A DNA stretch of 64,000 nucleotides, taken from contig JAQUVW010000002.1 of NCBI GenBank assembly GCA_028693235.1, forward strand, positions 255,298 to 319,297, read 5' to 3'. This document shows positions 40,646-48,532 of the stretch, one piece after another (the first letter of the stretch is position 1; each line of letters begins with the position of its first letter). The position numbers and the translations under genes are program-made. The notes beneath the pieces were generated by a model. That model did no database searches and was not told where the DNA came from. It saw nothing but the letters and a program-made list of their open reading frames with translations. Source of the stretch: Candidatus Gastranaerophilales bacterium. GTDB lineage: Bacteria > Cyanobacteriota > Vampirovibrionia > Gastranaerophilales > Gastranaerophilaceae.

Positions 40646-42576
40646 TTGAAAATAATTTGTTCTTAGTAAATGCTCCGGCCGGTAGTGGAAAAACAACTTT
40701 TATAAGAGATAAAATCAATGAAATAATTTCAATTGACAAGGATTTTGCAATTTTATGCATTACATATACAAATCGTGCAGCAGAAGAATTATTGTCAAAA
40801 ATTAATTCCAAAAATGTTATTATAAAAACAATTCATTCATTTATTTCTGATTTTTTGAATATTTATTTTTCCGATAAAAAGATAATTGATTTATATTTTG
40901 ATATCTATGAAACCAAAATACAAGAGCGTATTTCATCAACAGATGAAAAAATTATAATTAGTAATCAGAAATTTAAAGACGAGAATGATGGTAAGTTAAG
41001 TTTGGAATATTTAAAAGGAACAATTACTAAAATAAAATATAACGAATTATCATTTAATTCTTTATATTATGGAGGTCTGTCTCATGATGATCTGTTGTCT
41101 TTTGCTGAAATCATGTTAGATAAATATCCTATACTAAAAAAAAGAATATCTGCTAAATTTAAATATATCTTTATTGATGAATATCAAGATACTTCTGCTA
41201 ACATTTTACGATTTTTTTATAGCGTTGTAAAAAACACCACTACAAAATTATTTTTGTGTGGAGATAAAATGCAACAAATATACAAAAATTATGATGGTAC
41301 CTTTGAAGACATGCTAAAAAATTTTGATAAAGAAAGCTATTTCCTGAAAAACAATTATCGCTCAGTCGGTAATATTGTTAATGTTTTAAATAATATATAT
41401 AATGATGAACAATATAAGCAATTTTCTGATATAAATGATTTGTGTAGTGCTCCTCCATCTTTATATATATCAACGGATTTTAATTATTCACTCTCGATAA
41501 TAGAACAAAATAATCCTAATATTTTAAAACTTTATATTTTCAATAAAGAACGTTTTAAAAAAATAGGAGCTGAAAATTTATTCGAAGCTGTTTCAAACAT
41601 GGAAAAATATTCTTTTGGTAGAAAATATGGAGCAGTTGATGTTTTATTAACAAATAATAATGATAATCCAGATCCATTATTTAAATTATTATTTGAAATA
41701 AATGATTTTTTTGAAAAACATGAATTAAAACAATATGGATTACTTATCCAAAAAATAAAGAATCCCAAAAATAAAATATATAATAAAAGCATTTTAAAGA
41801 TCAATGTTCATAATGATAAAATTACTTTTAATAAGTTAATTAATTACGTATATAAAAAATATAATGAAAATTTAAAAATTGCTGACTTTTTAATTGCCTT
41901 AAAAGATGAAAACATTATCAACGAATCAATTATGGATGTATTTTTTGAAAACTTAGAAGATAATGAGTATTCAGAAGTTTTAGAACAACCCTTAATAGAA
42001 TTTAAAAACACATGTAAATATTTAAAGGAACCCCGAATTTCTACACAACATGGTGTAAAGGGAGAAGGTCATGATGAAGTTGTTTTTATTGCAGAAGATT
42101 CAAGAAATCCATTAGTAAAAATGTATGGATTTTTTAATTTATTATCTACACATAATATAGATTATACAAGTTTTGAATCTTTTTATTATGAATATTTAAA
42201 AGACGTTCATAAATTTGAGTCTGACAATTCTATAAAAATTAGTGAATTAAAAAAAGATACTTTTGAACAAATTAAACATCTATTAAATGCGTTTATTAAT
42301 GAATTATCAAATAAATACAATAACAATATGTATTTTAATTATTTTTTTTCAGATGCAATTGCGGAGTATACTAATAAAACAATAGTTTCAAAGCTAACTA
42401 AAGCAATAAACACTAATATGGTTTTTGGAACTTTAATTGCTTACAAATTGTTTTATGTTGGATGCTCTCGTGCTAAAAAGGTTTTAAAAGTTATCGTAGA
42501 TAAAGATAAAATTAAAGATTACTATAACGAATTTAAGGATAAAATGAATATATTAGGTTTTAACGTAATTGAATAG
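40630..42576 (+). CDS. gajB: Gabija GajB: UvrD-like helicase
   Basis: A 648-residue SF1A helicase. Walker A LVNAPAGSGKTTFIRDK (about 12-28), motif Ia CITYTNRAAEELLSK, Walker B YIFIDEYQDTSANILRFF (about 178-195), LFLCGDKMQQIY, NNYRSVGNIVNVL, a motif V variant TQHGVKGEGHDEVVFI and motif VI FYVGCSRAKKVLKV. It starts with TTG, preceded by AGAGGAGG, 16 bases inside gajA. GajB works with GajA in Gabija, perhaps sensing DNA ends. Longer than typical GajB (about 490), mainly in the 2B-like region. Confidence 0.86.
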   Translation: MASSVVENNLFLVNAPAGSGKTTFIRDKINEIISIDKDFAILCITYTNRAAEELLSKINSKNVIIKTIHSFISDFLNIYFSDKKIIDLYFDIYETKIQERISSTDEKIIISNQKFKDENDGKLSLEYLKGTITKIKYNELSFNSLYYGGLSHDDLLSFAEIMLDKYPILKKRISAKFKYIFIDEYQDTSANILRFFYSVVKNTTTKLFLCGDKMQQIYKNYDGTFEDMLKNFDKESYFLKNNYRSVGNIVNVLNNIYNDEQYKQFSDINDLCSAPPSLYISTDFNYSLSIIEQNNPNILKLYIFNKERFKKIGAENLFEAVSNMEKYSFGRKYGAVDVLLTNNNDNPDPLFKLLFEINDFFEKHELKQYGLLIQKIKNPKNKIYNKSILKINVHNDKITFNKLINYVYKKYNENLKIADFLIALKDENIINESIMDVFFENLEDNEYSEVLEQPLIEFKNTCKYLKEPRISTQHGVKGEGHDEVVFIAEDSRNPLVKMYGFFNLLSTHNIDYTSFESFYYEYLKDVHKFESDNSIKISELKKDTFEQIKHLLNAFINELSNKYNNNMYFNYFFSDAIAEYTNKTIVSKLTKAINTNMVFGTLIAYKLFYVGCSRAKKVLKVIVDKDKIKDYYNEFKDKMNILGFNVIE

Positions 42577-42783
42577 TTGACTGAAAAAGCTATATTATTG
42601 TGCCTCAAATCAAGTTTTTTAAAATTATGAAAATGAACAAATCGCATATAATTTAGATTTGACAAACCTTTCCAACTTCCTTCCAAGTTTTGGAGTGGCA
42701 ATAATTTGCTCGAAAAATGTCCGATTTCGTTCCATCGCTATAATATAAACAGTGTTTAGCTTTGAGGCTACTTTATGAATATT

Positions 42784-42924
42784 TGACGGGAAATTTAGTG
42801 CAGAAAAATGCAAGAAAACGGAATTTTTGGACATTTCAGTCAATTTGCATAAAATCGCTAATCTTCAAACACACTTTACGATTGAGGCTACTTTTTAGCA
42901 CCTCTAATGTCCGAAACAAACCCC
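42784..42924 (+). repeat. Direct repeat R1 ending in TGTCCGAAACAAACCCC
   Basis: It shares GCAGAAAA-TGCAAGAA, TTTGCATAAAATCGCTA, TTCAAACAC and AATGTCCGAAACAAACCCC in the same order with R2 (44966-45097), 2.17 kb to the right. Parts are also found in the weaker stretch at about 42700-42772. Neither copy codes for protein. Confidence 0.8.
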
Positions 42925-43137
42925 AACGTTATTGTCTTAAGATTCAATATTATCAATGGTTTCAAAAAGTTCGAGCGGAGTTCGATTTATATTATTAATA
43001 TTTTCAAGCTATTTTATAAAAATTTATGATATTTTTGATTTATAAATCTTTATATAAAAGGTCTTCGAACCATTCTTCATTTTTTGAAATTTTTGAATAA
43101 TTGTTTTCTTGTTCTTTGTCAATTATATCTTTATTCT

Positions 43138-43339
43138 TTGTGCTAAAGTTTTTTGTGAAATGTTTTGTAAAAGCAGTTTAATTCGTATCATCTTTTCTAG
43201 GCGATATAAAAATCTACTACCACTTAAATTAGGCGATTTTTACAAAACGAGCAGTTGAGCTGAGGCGAAACTTGCGAGCTTGTATGCCTTGTGCTGACAT
43301 TTTTTGTTCTAACAATTCTTGTCGCATTTCTTTTTTCAT
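43138..43339 (-). pseudogene. Truncated, interrupted copy of the transposon HTH gene
   Basis: It closely matches the 5' portion of the HTH gene at 33218-33484 (e.g. AAAGTTTTTTGTGAAAT, GTAAAAGCAGTTT, TCATAAACCATTCCTTTGCA including the ribosome site), but lacks the 3' third and carries a GC-richer insert of about 55 bases at 43241-43300. It marks a former copy of the transposition module or a partial duplication. Confidence 0.8.
43241..43300 (+). repeat. Dispersed GC-richer element, copy B, inside the HTH pseudogene
   Basis: Compared with the intact HTH gene, an extra stretch of about 55 bases separates GATTTT from GACATTTTTTG. It begins TACAAAACGAGC and ends GAGCTTGTATGCCTTGTGC-T, matching copy A at 24970-25026 at both ends but differing in the middle. 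The clean junctions show the element inserted as a unit. Confidence 0.8.
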
Positions 43340-43443
43340 AAACCATTCCTTTGCATTACACATTTTAACTCATTTTCTATCCATTACAAATCCCTGCAAG
43401 GATTCATGGTCAATCAATTTGCATCTAAAATCTAATAGAACCG

Positions 43444-43887
43444 TTATTTATTGTTTTTTCTCAAATCGCAAGATTTGTCCTCTTCGTACCATTTGTATCC
43501 GTTATTGATACAATTTTCTTTGTTGATAGAGATAGAATTACCTTTATTGTCTTGCATATTAGTTATCCCCTCTCTACACAAACCAGAATCAAGACAAGAA
43601 TCAATGTCAAAAGCTTTCATCACATTTGGCAAAAATCGTGGTAAAAACAGCCATATAACAATTAAAAAAAATATTAAAAAGTTGCATTTATAGTTTATTT
43701 TTGTAAATACAATAACCCAAATTAAGAATGCAGTAAAAAAGGAAAAAGCAACATAAATAACAATTTGCCAATCAACAACATTTGTCTTGCCACTTATTGA
43801 AAATACAATAAAATCAAAATATAAAATCAATAATGACAATAATAAACCAAATATAAATTTTATTAAAATTATAAAAAAGTTTTTCAT
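43444..43887 (-). CDS. Small membrane protein, candidate immunity protein
   Basis: A 147-residue protein, not recognised. Three membrane helices (about 4-28 FFIILIKFIFGLLLSLLILYF, about 42-62 IVIYVAFSFFTAFLIWVIVF, about 69-88 NFLIFFLIVIWLFLPRFLP) are followed by a soluble tail with four cysteines (SCLDSGLCREGI, NCINNGYKWYEEDKSCDLR). It follows the DUF6973/minor-head-like gene by 22 bases in one transcript. Pairing with that protein as its immunity partner is an inference from position alone. Confidence 0.6.
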   Translation of the reverse strand: MKNFFIILIKFIFGLLLSLLILYFDFIVFSISGKTNVVDWQIVIYVAFSFFTAFLIWVIVFTKINYKCNFLIFFLIVIWLFLPRFLPNVMKAFDIDSCLDSGLCREGITNMQDNKGNSISINKENCINNGYKWYEEDKSCDLRKNNK

Positions 43888-43909
43888 ATAGATATTATAT
43901 TACAAAATT

Positions 43910-44953
43910 TTAATGGTTTTGTGGCCAGTCCACTTTTATTCGACCTTTGATGATATCCCCACAATTCCCATTTGGATTTTCGCACCCTATTTTACGCCCT
44001 TCTTCATTGACTTCTAAGTCGTGCATGCTATTATTAAAGGCTTGTTCAATGCTTTGACCTTTAAATAAAATTTCTTTTGGGAAATCACCTAATTCTCTAA
44101 GATATCCGAGTATTGTTGCTGTTTTTGCACCCGCATCGCCTAATTGTGCGGCTTCACAATTTGCATTTGTATGATAATATTCAGCTGACCAATTCACATA
44201 ATGCCCTACTTCTTCTTTTAATTGAGTTAAGTCATTGTAGTTACTCCAAAATATCTTGATACTCTCAACAATTTGAGACATTAAATCCGTTAAAGTTTCT
44301 AACGTATTAGTTACAATTGCTTCAGCTTCAGATAAAAATACACTATAACCATTTAACGAATATGAAGAAACGCGATCAATAATATCAGTCATATCAGTTT
44401 GAGAATTTTTCATTTCGGCACCCATGTTTTCTGCCTCAGAACAAGCATCTTCGCACTCATTAAACCATTCTTCTAGTTGCGAAAGGCAATCGCAAGGTTC
44501 TTTATCTTCATCCATATTATCATTATCGTTTTCGATTATTTCAACCCAACATTGATAATTCGGATGTGGACATTCGGGAACTTCATCTTCAAAACCATAT
44601 TCCGTGCCGTTGAGAGCAGCACATTCTTCACATGTGTTTTCTGAGTTGTCCGAATGCCAAACATATCTACAATTACTTATTCCGCCTTTTAAAACAAGAT
44701 TTGAAACATTTTCTTCTTCTTGTTCTGCATTTATATTATTTTCTTTTAGTGCGTTATGTCTATAAATCGCTTTGCCTAAATTTTCGACTTTGCTATATTT
44801 TTCTAATAATTTATTTTTTGATTGATTAGAAAATACAGGATTTGAATAATTTTTTATTAAATTATTTTGAATATTGGATAAATAATTTAAAGTATTATCT
44901 GTATTTTTATTATTTTTTAGTGTGTTTAAAATTTTGGTTTTAAAATTTGCCAT
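43910..44953 (-). CDS. Putative polymorphic toxin with minor-head-like and DUF6973-like parts
   Basis: A 347-residue protein. Residues about 90-140 show the cysteine pattern of phage minor-head (gp7/F-like) C-termini: YVWHSDNSENTCEECAALNG and PECPHPNYQCWVEI. The middle is acidic and helical. The C-terminus (about 245-340) resembles DUF6973: EVGHYVNWSAEYYHTNANCEAAQLGDAGAKTATILGYLRELG and NNSMHDLEVNEEGRKIG. Both modules occur in polymorphic toxins and phage-derived effectors. No signal peptide. The next gene codes for a small membrane protein. It lies between R1 and R2. Activity unknown; the enzyme type of DUF6973 is not settled. Confidence 0.6.
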   Translation of the reverse strand: MANFKTKILNTLKNNKNTDNTLNYLSNIQNNLIKNYSNPVFSNQSKNKLLEKYSKVENLGKAIYRHNALKENNINAEQEEENVSNLVLKGGISNCRYVWHSDNSENTCEECAALNGTEYGFEDEVPECPHPNYQCWVEIIENDNDNMDEDKEPCDCLSQLEEWFNECEDACSEAENMGAEMKNSQTDMTDIIDRVSSYSLNGYSVFLSEAEAIVTNTLETLTDLMSQIVESIKIFWSNYNDLTQLKEEVGHYVNWSAEYYHTNANCEAAQLGDAGAKTATILGYLRELGDFPKEILFKGQSIEQAFNNSMHDLEVNEEGRKIGCENPNGNCGDIIKGRIKVDWPQNH

Positions 44954-44965
44954 TTATATTTCTTT

Positions 44966-45097
44966 CGTCAGAAAATTTATTGCAGAAAATGCAAGAATGT
45001 GGTAATTTCGGACTTTTTAGTCACTTTGCATAAAATCGCTATTTTTCAAACACGTTTGAGACTGATTTTTAAAATTTTAATGTCCGAAACAAACCCC
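44966..45097 (+). repeat. Direct repeat R2, island right edge
   Basis: Second copy of R1 (42784-42924). It contains an 8-bp inverted repeat, TTTCGGAC (45006-45013) and GTCCGAAA (45082-45089). Chromosomal-type genes start directly to the right, so it may mark the island border. Confidence 0.75.
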
Positions 45098-45110
45098 TAG
45101 AGCCTCCGCT

Positions 45111-46751
45111 TCAGTTTGATTTTTTAATTTTTACTTTGCAAATGGTATAAGAATGTTGGACAATTCGCTTTAAGTTTGTTGGAATTTCTTCACAGTCATA
45201 AAAATATTCAAAACGTCCATCGGTGTATATATCCATTGATTTTACGTAAGAGTCATAATTTTTCGCCATAAAGCTGTATTTGAAGATGATATATAAGTTG
45301 TCAGGATTTTTATTAATAATTTTATACAATTCCTTTTCTAAATATTTTGAAGAATAATTTGTATTGTGATATTGGTAGTTGTTGTAATGGTCTACTGAAG
45401 TCGGAAATGCAAAAAAGACAAATCTAGCGGTGTGATTTTGAAATGGGATAAATATAGACATGCCTTTTGATGCCATTAGTACTGTTGCATTATCTTTTAT
45501 GTTCGCCTTTCCGATTTCCATCAGATGACCTTTGGGGTGTACAACATCCCATTTATATATGTATTTTGTTGTGCTGAAAATAACTATTGATAATAAAAGC
45601 AGAGAGATATAACGGATATTTTTCATTTTAGGAAATATTGCATAAATAGCAATTATAAATAATATTCCGCTAAGAGAATTCAAAAGAAGGACGTATCTGT
45701 ATTGGGCAAATATCAGCAATGAAATAAAATAAGTGAATAAATAAAATAAACTTAAAAATACAGCGTAATTGGTGTCAATAAGTTCTTTTGCTCGTTTGTA
45801 TAGAATTAGTATTATAGGAATAGATATATAAGCTAAAGGATATCTTAAGTCATAATAAAATCTTTCTGTTCCATTCATAAAATTACGGTTAAGCCATAAA
45901 AACGGATAAAAAATAAACTGATATAAATTTTTTGGTCTTAGGTGCATGTAATCTTTATCCAGCACAGGCGTCAAGTCAGCATAAGGACTCTTGAATATAT
46001 TATTAAAATATGGATAAAACGGATTTTTAAAATGAACGTATATTGAATATAGCCAAGAAGCATCTGAAATTAAAAAACCTATAAAAAATGCTGTTAATAT
46101 CAAAGAATAACTCTTTAAAGGCTTTGCAATCCTTTTCGTTAAGAATAACAATGATAATAATAAGCCCAGAAAAAATACAGCTCCGGAATATTTTAGTCCG
46201 CTGATTAATCCAAAGATAAGTCCTGCGGATATTAAAAATAAATTTCTTTTTTTTGAATCCTCATTAAAGATATATCTGCAAATAATATATAATCCTAAAA
46301 GGGCAAACATACTTATGTGCATATCGTTACTGTTTGCGTTTACTTGAGCCAAAAGCAAAGGTGCTGACATTGACATTACCAAGGCAAATGTTATGTAGAA
46401 AAGCTTTTCTATTCCTTTGGGTTTGAAAATCAAATCAGTTAATTTGTATATTAAAAATGCATAAACCCCATAATAAATGTTGTTTAAAAATAATATTAAA
46501 TTAGGGTGAGAATTCAAGTATTTGACTAAAAAATAAAATGGAAAATCAAGATACGGATTGAAATATGATTGAATTGTGCAGGGGAAAAAATCAAATCCGA
46601 TACGATTATGCAAAACAGCAAAAGGTGCATAATAATGGTAATTTAGGAGGTCAACATTTACTGTAAAACCAATAAATATGCCGATTAATCCGCTGAACAT
46701 TATGCATATTAAAAATATTGTTAAATCTTTATATTTTTTATATTTTTCCAT
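45111..46751 (-). CDS. Multi-pass membrane protein, GT-C glycosyltransferase-like
   Basis: A 546-residue integral membrane protein with about 11-12 hydrophobic helices. Between the first two is a loop starting NVDLLNYHYYAPFAVLHN, with an Asp in the position where GT-C glycosyltransferases (PMT/ArnT/GT87-like) keep a catalytic acid. The soluble C-terminus (about 430-546) has RFVFFAFPTSVDHYNN and YDCEEIP. Transfer of a lipid-linked sugar on the periplasmic side is plausible. It overlaps the pilin-like gene by 14 bases. Confidence 0.65.
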   Translation of the reverse strand: MEKYKKYKDLTIFLICIMFSGLIGIFIGFTVNVDLLNYHYYAPFAVLHNRIGFDFFPCTIQSYFNPYLDFPFYFLVKYLNSHPNLILFLNNIYYGVYAFLIYKLTDLIFKPKGIEKLFYITFALVMSMSAPLLLAQVNANSNDMHISMFALLGLYIICRYIFNEDSKKRNLFLISAGLIFGLISGLKYSGAVFFLGLLLSLLFLTKRIAKPLKSYSLILTAFFIGFLISDASWLYSIYVHFKNPFYPYFNNIFKSPYADLTPVLDKDYMHLRPKNLYQFIFYPFLWLNRNFMNGTERFYYDLRYPLAYISIPIILILYKRAKELIDTNYAVFLSLFYLFTYFISLLIFAQYRYVLLLNSLSGILFIIAIYAIFPKMKNIRYISLLLLSIVIFSTTKYIYKWDVVHPKGHLMEIGKANIKDNATVLMASKGMSIFIPFQNHTARFVFFAFPTSVDHYNNYQYHNTNYSSKYLEKELYKIINKNPDNLYIIFKYSFMAKNYDSYVKSMDIYTDGRFEYFYDCEEIPTNLKRIVQHSYTICKVKIKKSN

Positions 46752-47319
46752 TACTTTCTTTTCGCTTTAAGGTGCTTTTTTGATTAATTATTTGTGAAAA
46801 TAGTTTTCCTGTTGTAGGTAGCCAATTTTCTTTAGTATTAAAGTTAGGTTTGGTTCGTTTTTGGTTTATGATGTTTGAAAATGATGTTATGACAACGATA
46901 TCTTTGCAGGGATAAATACTTTGCGAGATTATATTCGGTTTTGCATCCCCGTTAGTATCTACAAAAGTAAAACCGTGAAGGGCATTTAGGCAATAAAACA
47001 TTCCGTCTGTTGTATAAAATCCTTTAAATGTGTATTCTCCCAGTCTTTTATATCCGATTGAAGCAATATCAAAATAGTTTCGCATTTCTTTGATAAATTC
47101 ATCATCATTTAAGTTTTTTCGCATTTCTGTGAAAGATTTATGTTCTTTTTTTAAGGTATTTACTACCTGTGTTATCTTTTGGGACGCCTTCATTGCGTTA
47201 TTTTCGTTAATTTTGATTTGATTGTATTTGTATAAACCAGTTACCAAGTAAAAAACTATTACTATAACAAATATCAGATAAAATAATATATCAAGATTAA
47301 ATGTTTTTCCTAATTTCAT
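46738..47319 (-). CDS. Single-pass pilin-like protein
   Basis: A 193-residue protein. One N-terminal membrane helix (about 8-28, LDILFYLIFVIVIVFYLVTGL), without the prepilin peptidase site, then a long helix (NNAMKASQKITQVVNTLKKEHK). The later region resembles the ends of prepilin-like proteins of this group, TTDGMFYCLNALHGF and FVDTNGDAKPNI. It may be a pseudopilin-derived envelope protein. It overlaps the following membrane protein gene by 14 bases, so the two are likely co-expressed. Confidence 0.6.
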   Translation of the reverse strand: MKLGKTFNLDILFYLIFVIVIVFYLVTGLYKYNQIKINENNAMKASQKITQVVNTLKKEHKSFTEMRKNLNDDEFIKEMRNYFDIASIGYKRLGEYTFKGFYTTDGMFYCLNALHGFTFVDTNGDAKPNIISQSIYPCKDIVVITSFSNIINQKRTKPNFNTKENWLPTTGKLFSQIINQKSTLKRKESNGKI

Positions 47320-47382
47320 ATAACAATCCTACTTTAATTATCCCATTATATAAATATATAAAATTAAAAGCAATGACTCATT

Positions 47383-47859
47383 TTAATTAGTAACGGCAAT
47401 ATCTTTCAATTCAAAATGAATTATTTTTTTTAATTCAAGAATAGAAGTTTCAACCTGATAGCCGATTTTTCCTGCACTAAAAATAATTGATTGAAAATTC
47501 TCCGCAGAGCTATCGATAATGGTTGGAAAAAATTTTTTCATTCCTGCAGGAGAGCACCCACCGTGGATATATCCAGTGGTGTGCAAAAGTTCTTTTAGGG
47601 GTAACATTTCGATAGATTTTTCGTTAACGGAAGAAGCCGCTTTCTTTAGGTCCAATTCTTCGGCTACGGGAATCATAAAAACGTAATATTTTTTGGATTT
47701 AGAAACTGTTACCAATGTTTTAAAAACTTGTTTTGGGTTTTGATTTAACGCAGCGGCAACTTCAATTCCGCTTATTGCGTCAGTGTCAACGTAGTTATAT
47801 GATTTATATTTTATGTTCTTTTTGTCGAACATTCGCATTACATTTGTTTTATATTCCAT
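47383..47859 (-). CDS. ybaK: Cys-tRNA(Pro) deacylase YbaK
   Basis: A 158-residue YbaK/EbsC-type editing enzyme, which clears cysteine mistakenly attached to tRNA-Pro in the cytosol. Signatures: AAALNQNPKQVFKTLVT, YYVFMIPVAEELDLKKAA, and GYIHGGCSPAGMKKFFPTIID, with the substrate-specificity loop GGCSP and the catalytic Lys in VFKT. The length is typical. It stands alone, next to the hsp20 terminator. Confidence 0.93.
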   Translation of the reverse strand: MEYKTNVMRMFDKKNIKYKSYNYVDTDAISGIEVAAALNQNPKQVFKTLVTVSKSKKYYVFMIPVAEELDLKKAASSVNEKSIEMLPLKELLHTTGYIHGGCSPAGMKKFFPTIIDSSAENFQSIIFSAGKIGYQVETSILELKKIIHFELKDIAVTN

Positions 47860-47880
47860 AATTTTATTATAACTTGAATA

Positions 47881-47912
47881 AAATAAAAAGAGGACAAAAT
47901 ACTTGTCCTCTT
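47881..47912 (-). terminator. Rho-independent terminator of hsp20
   Basis: On the minus strand AAGAGGACAA pairs perfectly over 10 bp with TTGTCCTCTT around a 5-base loop (arms 47888-47897 and 47903-47912), followed by TTTTATTT. Confidence 0.92.
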
Positions 47913-47943
47913 AACCAATTAGTGAGAGAGTTTGGAATGTCTG

Positions 47944-48399
47944 TTATTTAATCAAAAGTTTCTTTTTGGTGTCTTTTTCAACGTGCTTTTTTGGGGCATT
48001 AATTTTCAAGACTCCGTGTTCAAGTTTTGCTTCTGTTTTTTCTGTATCAATTTCTTCTGGGAAGTAAACAGTTCTTGAATATTCTCCGTAACTGAATTCG
48101 GTTTTTTTAGATGTATTTTCAGAAGCTGTTTTTTCTTCTTCTTTTTTTGCATTTATAGTCAAATAATTGGCATCAATATCAATATCAAGATTTTCTTTTT
48201 GAACTCCCGGTAATTCTGCTTTGACTTCGTAGTTTTTTTCATTATCGATGAATTCTACAGGCATGGATATTCTATCTGCATCGTTCCAGTATGCGGCTTC
48301 TGGGAAATAGCTGTCAAAGTGTCTGTTTAATAAAGAGCTGATTTCGTCGTTTACAGTTCTGATGAAGTTTTCCGGTGCTTTTCTAACTAAAAATTTCAT
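47944..48399 (-). CDS. Hsp20/alpha-crystallin small heat-shock protein
   Basis: A 151-residue ATP-independent holdase that binds unfolding proteins in large oligomers. The alpha-crystallin domain (about 45-140) has MPVEFIDNEKNYEVKAELPGVQKENLDIDI, YLTINAKKEEE, and FSYGEYSRTVYFPEEIDTEKTEAKLEHGVLKINAPK, including the conserved LEHGVLKI. The C-terminal I/V-x-I anchoring motif is weak (KKLLIK). The ATG at 48399 is chosen because AAAGGAG lies 8 bases upstream. No CIRCE element was seen. Confidence 0.93.
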   Translation of the reverse strand: MKFLVRKAPENFIRTVNDEISSLLNRHFDSYFPEAAYWNDADRISMPVEFIDNEKNYEVKAELPGVQKENLDIDIDANYLTINAKKEEEKTASENTSKKTEFSYGEYSRTVYFPEEIDTEKTEAKLEHGVLKINAPKKHVEKDTKKKLLIK

Positions 48400-48532
48400 A
48401 ATCATAACTCCTTTCATAATTTATTCTTTCAACAGTTACGTTATAACTCTGTTTTCTTATTTATATGATTTTTTTAACAAAGATTTAACTATTATGGAAA
48501 AGGAGTTGTTTTGATGGTATTTTAGTAGTGCT

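Larger units (their letters stand above)
42577..43443. other. Gene-poor stretch of decayed repeats and a pseudogene
   Basis: No intact gene. It contains a weak repeat copy (about 42700-42772, ending in TTTGAGGCTACTTT), a stronger copy (42784-42924), an HTH pseudogene (43138-43339) and a GC-richer insert (43241-43300). The base composition is very AT-rich elsewhere. It looks like the graveyard edge of a mobile region. Confidence 0.6.

Noticed and set aside
42625-42998. Two overlapping short frames in the decayed repeat region
   Set aside because: They run through R1 and its weaker copy; no ribosome sites and no conserved motifs.
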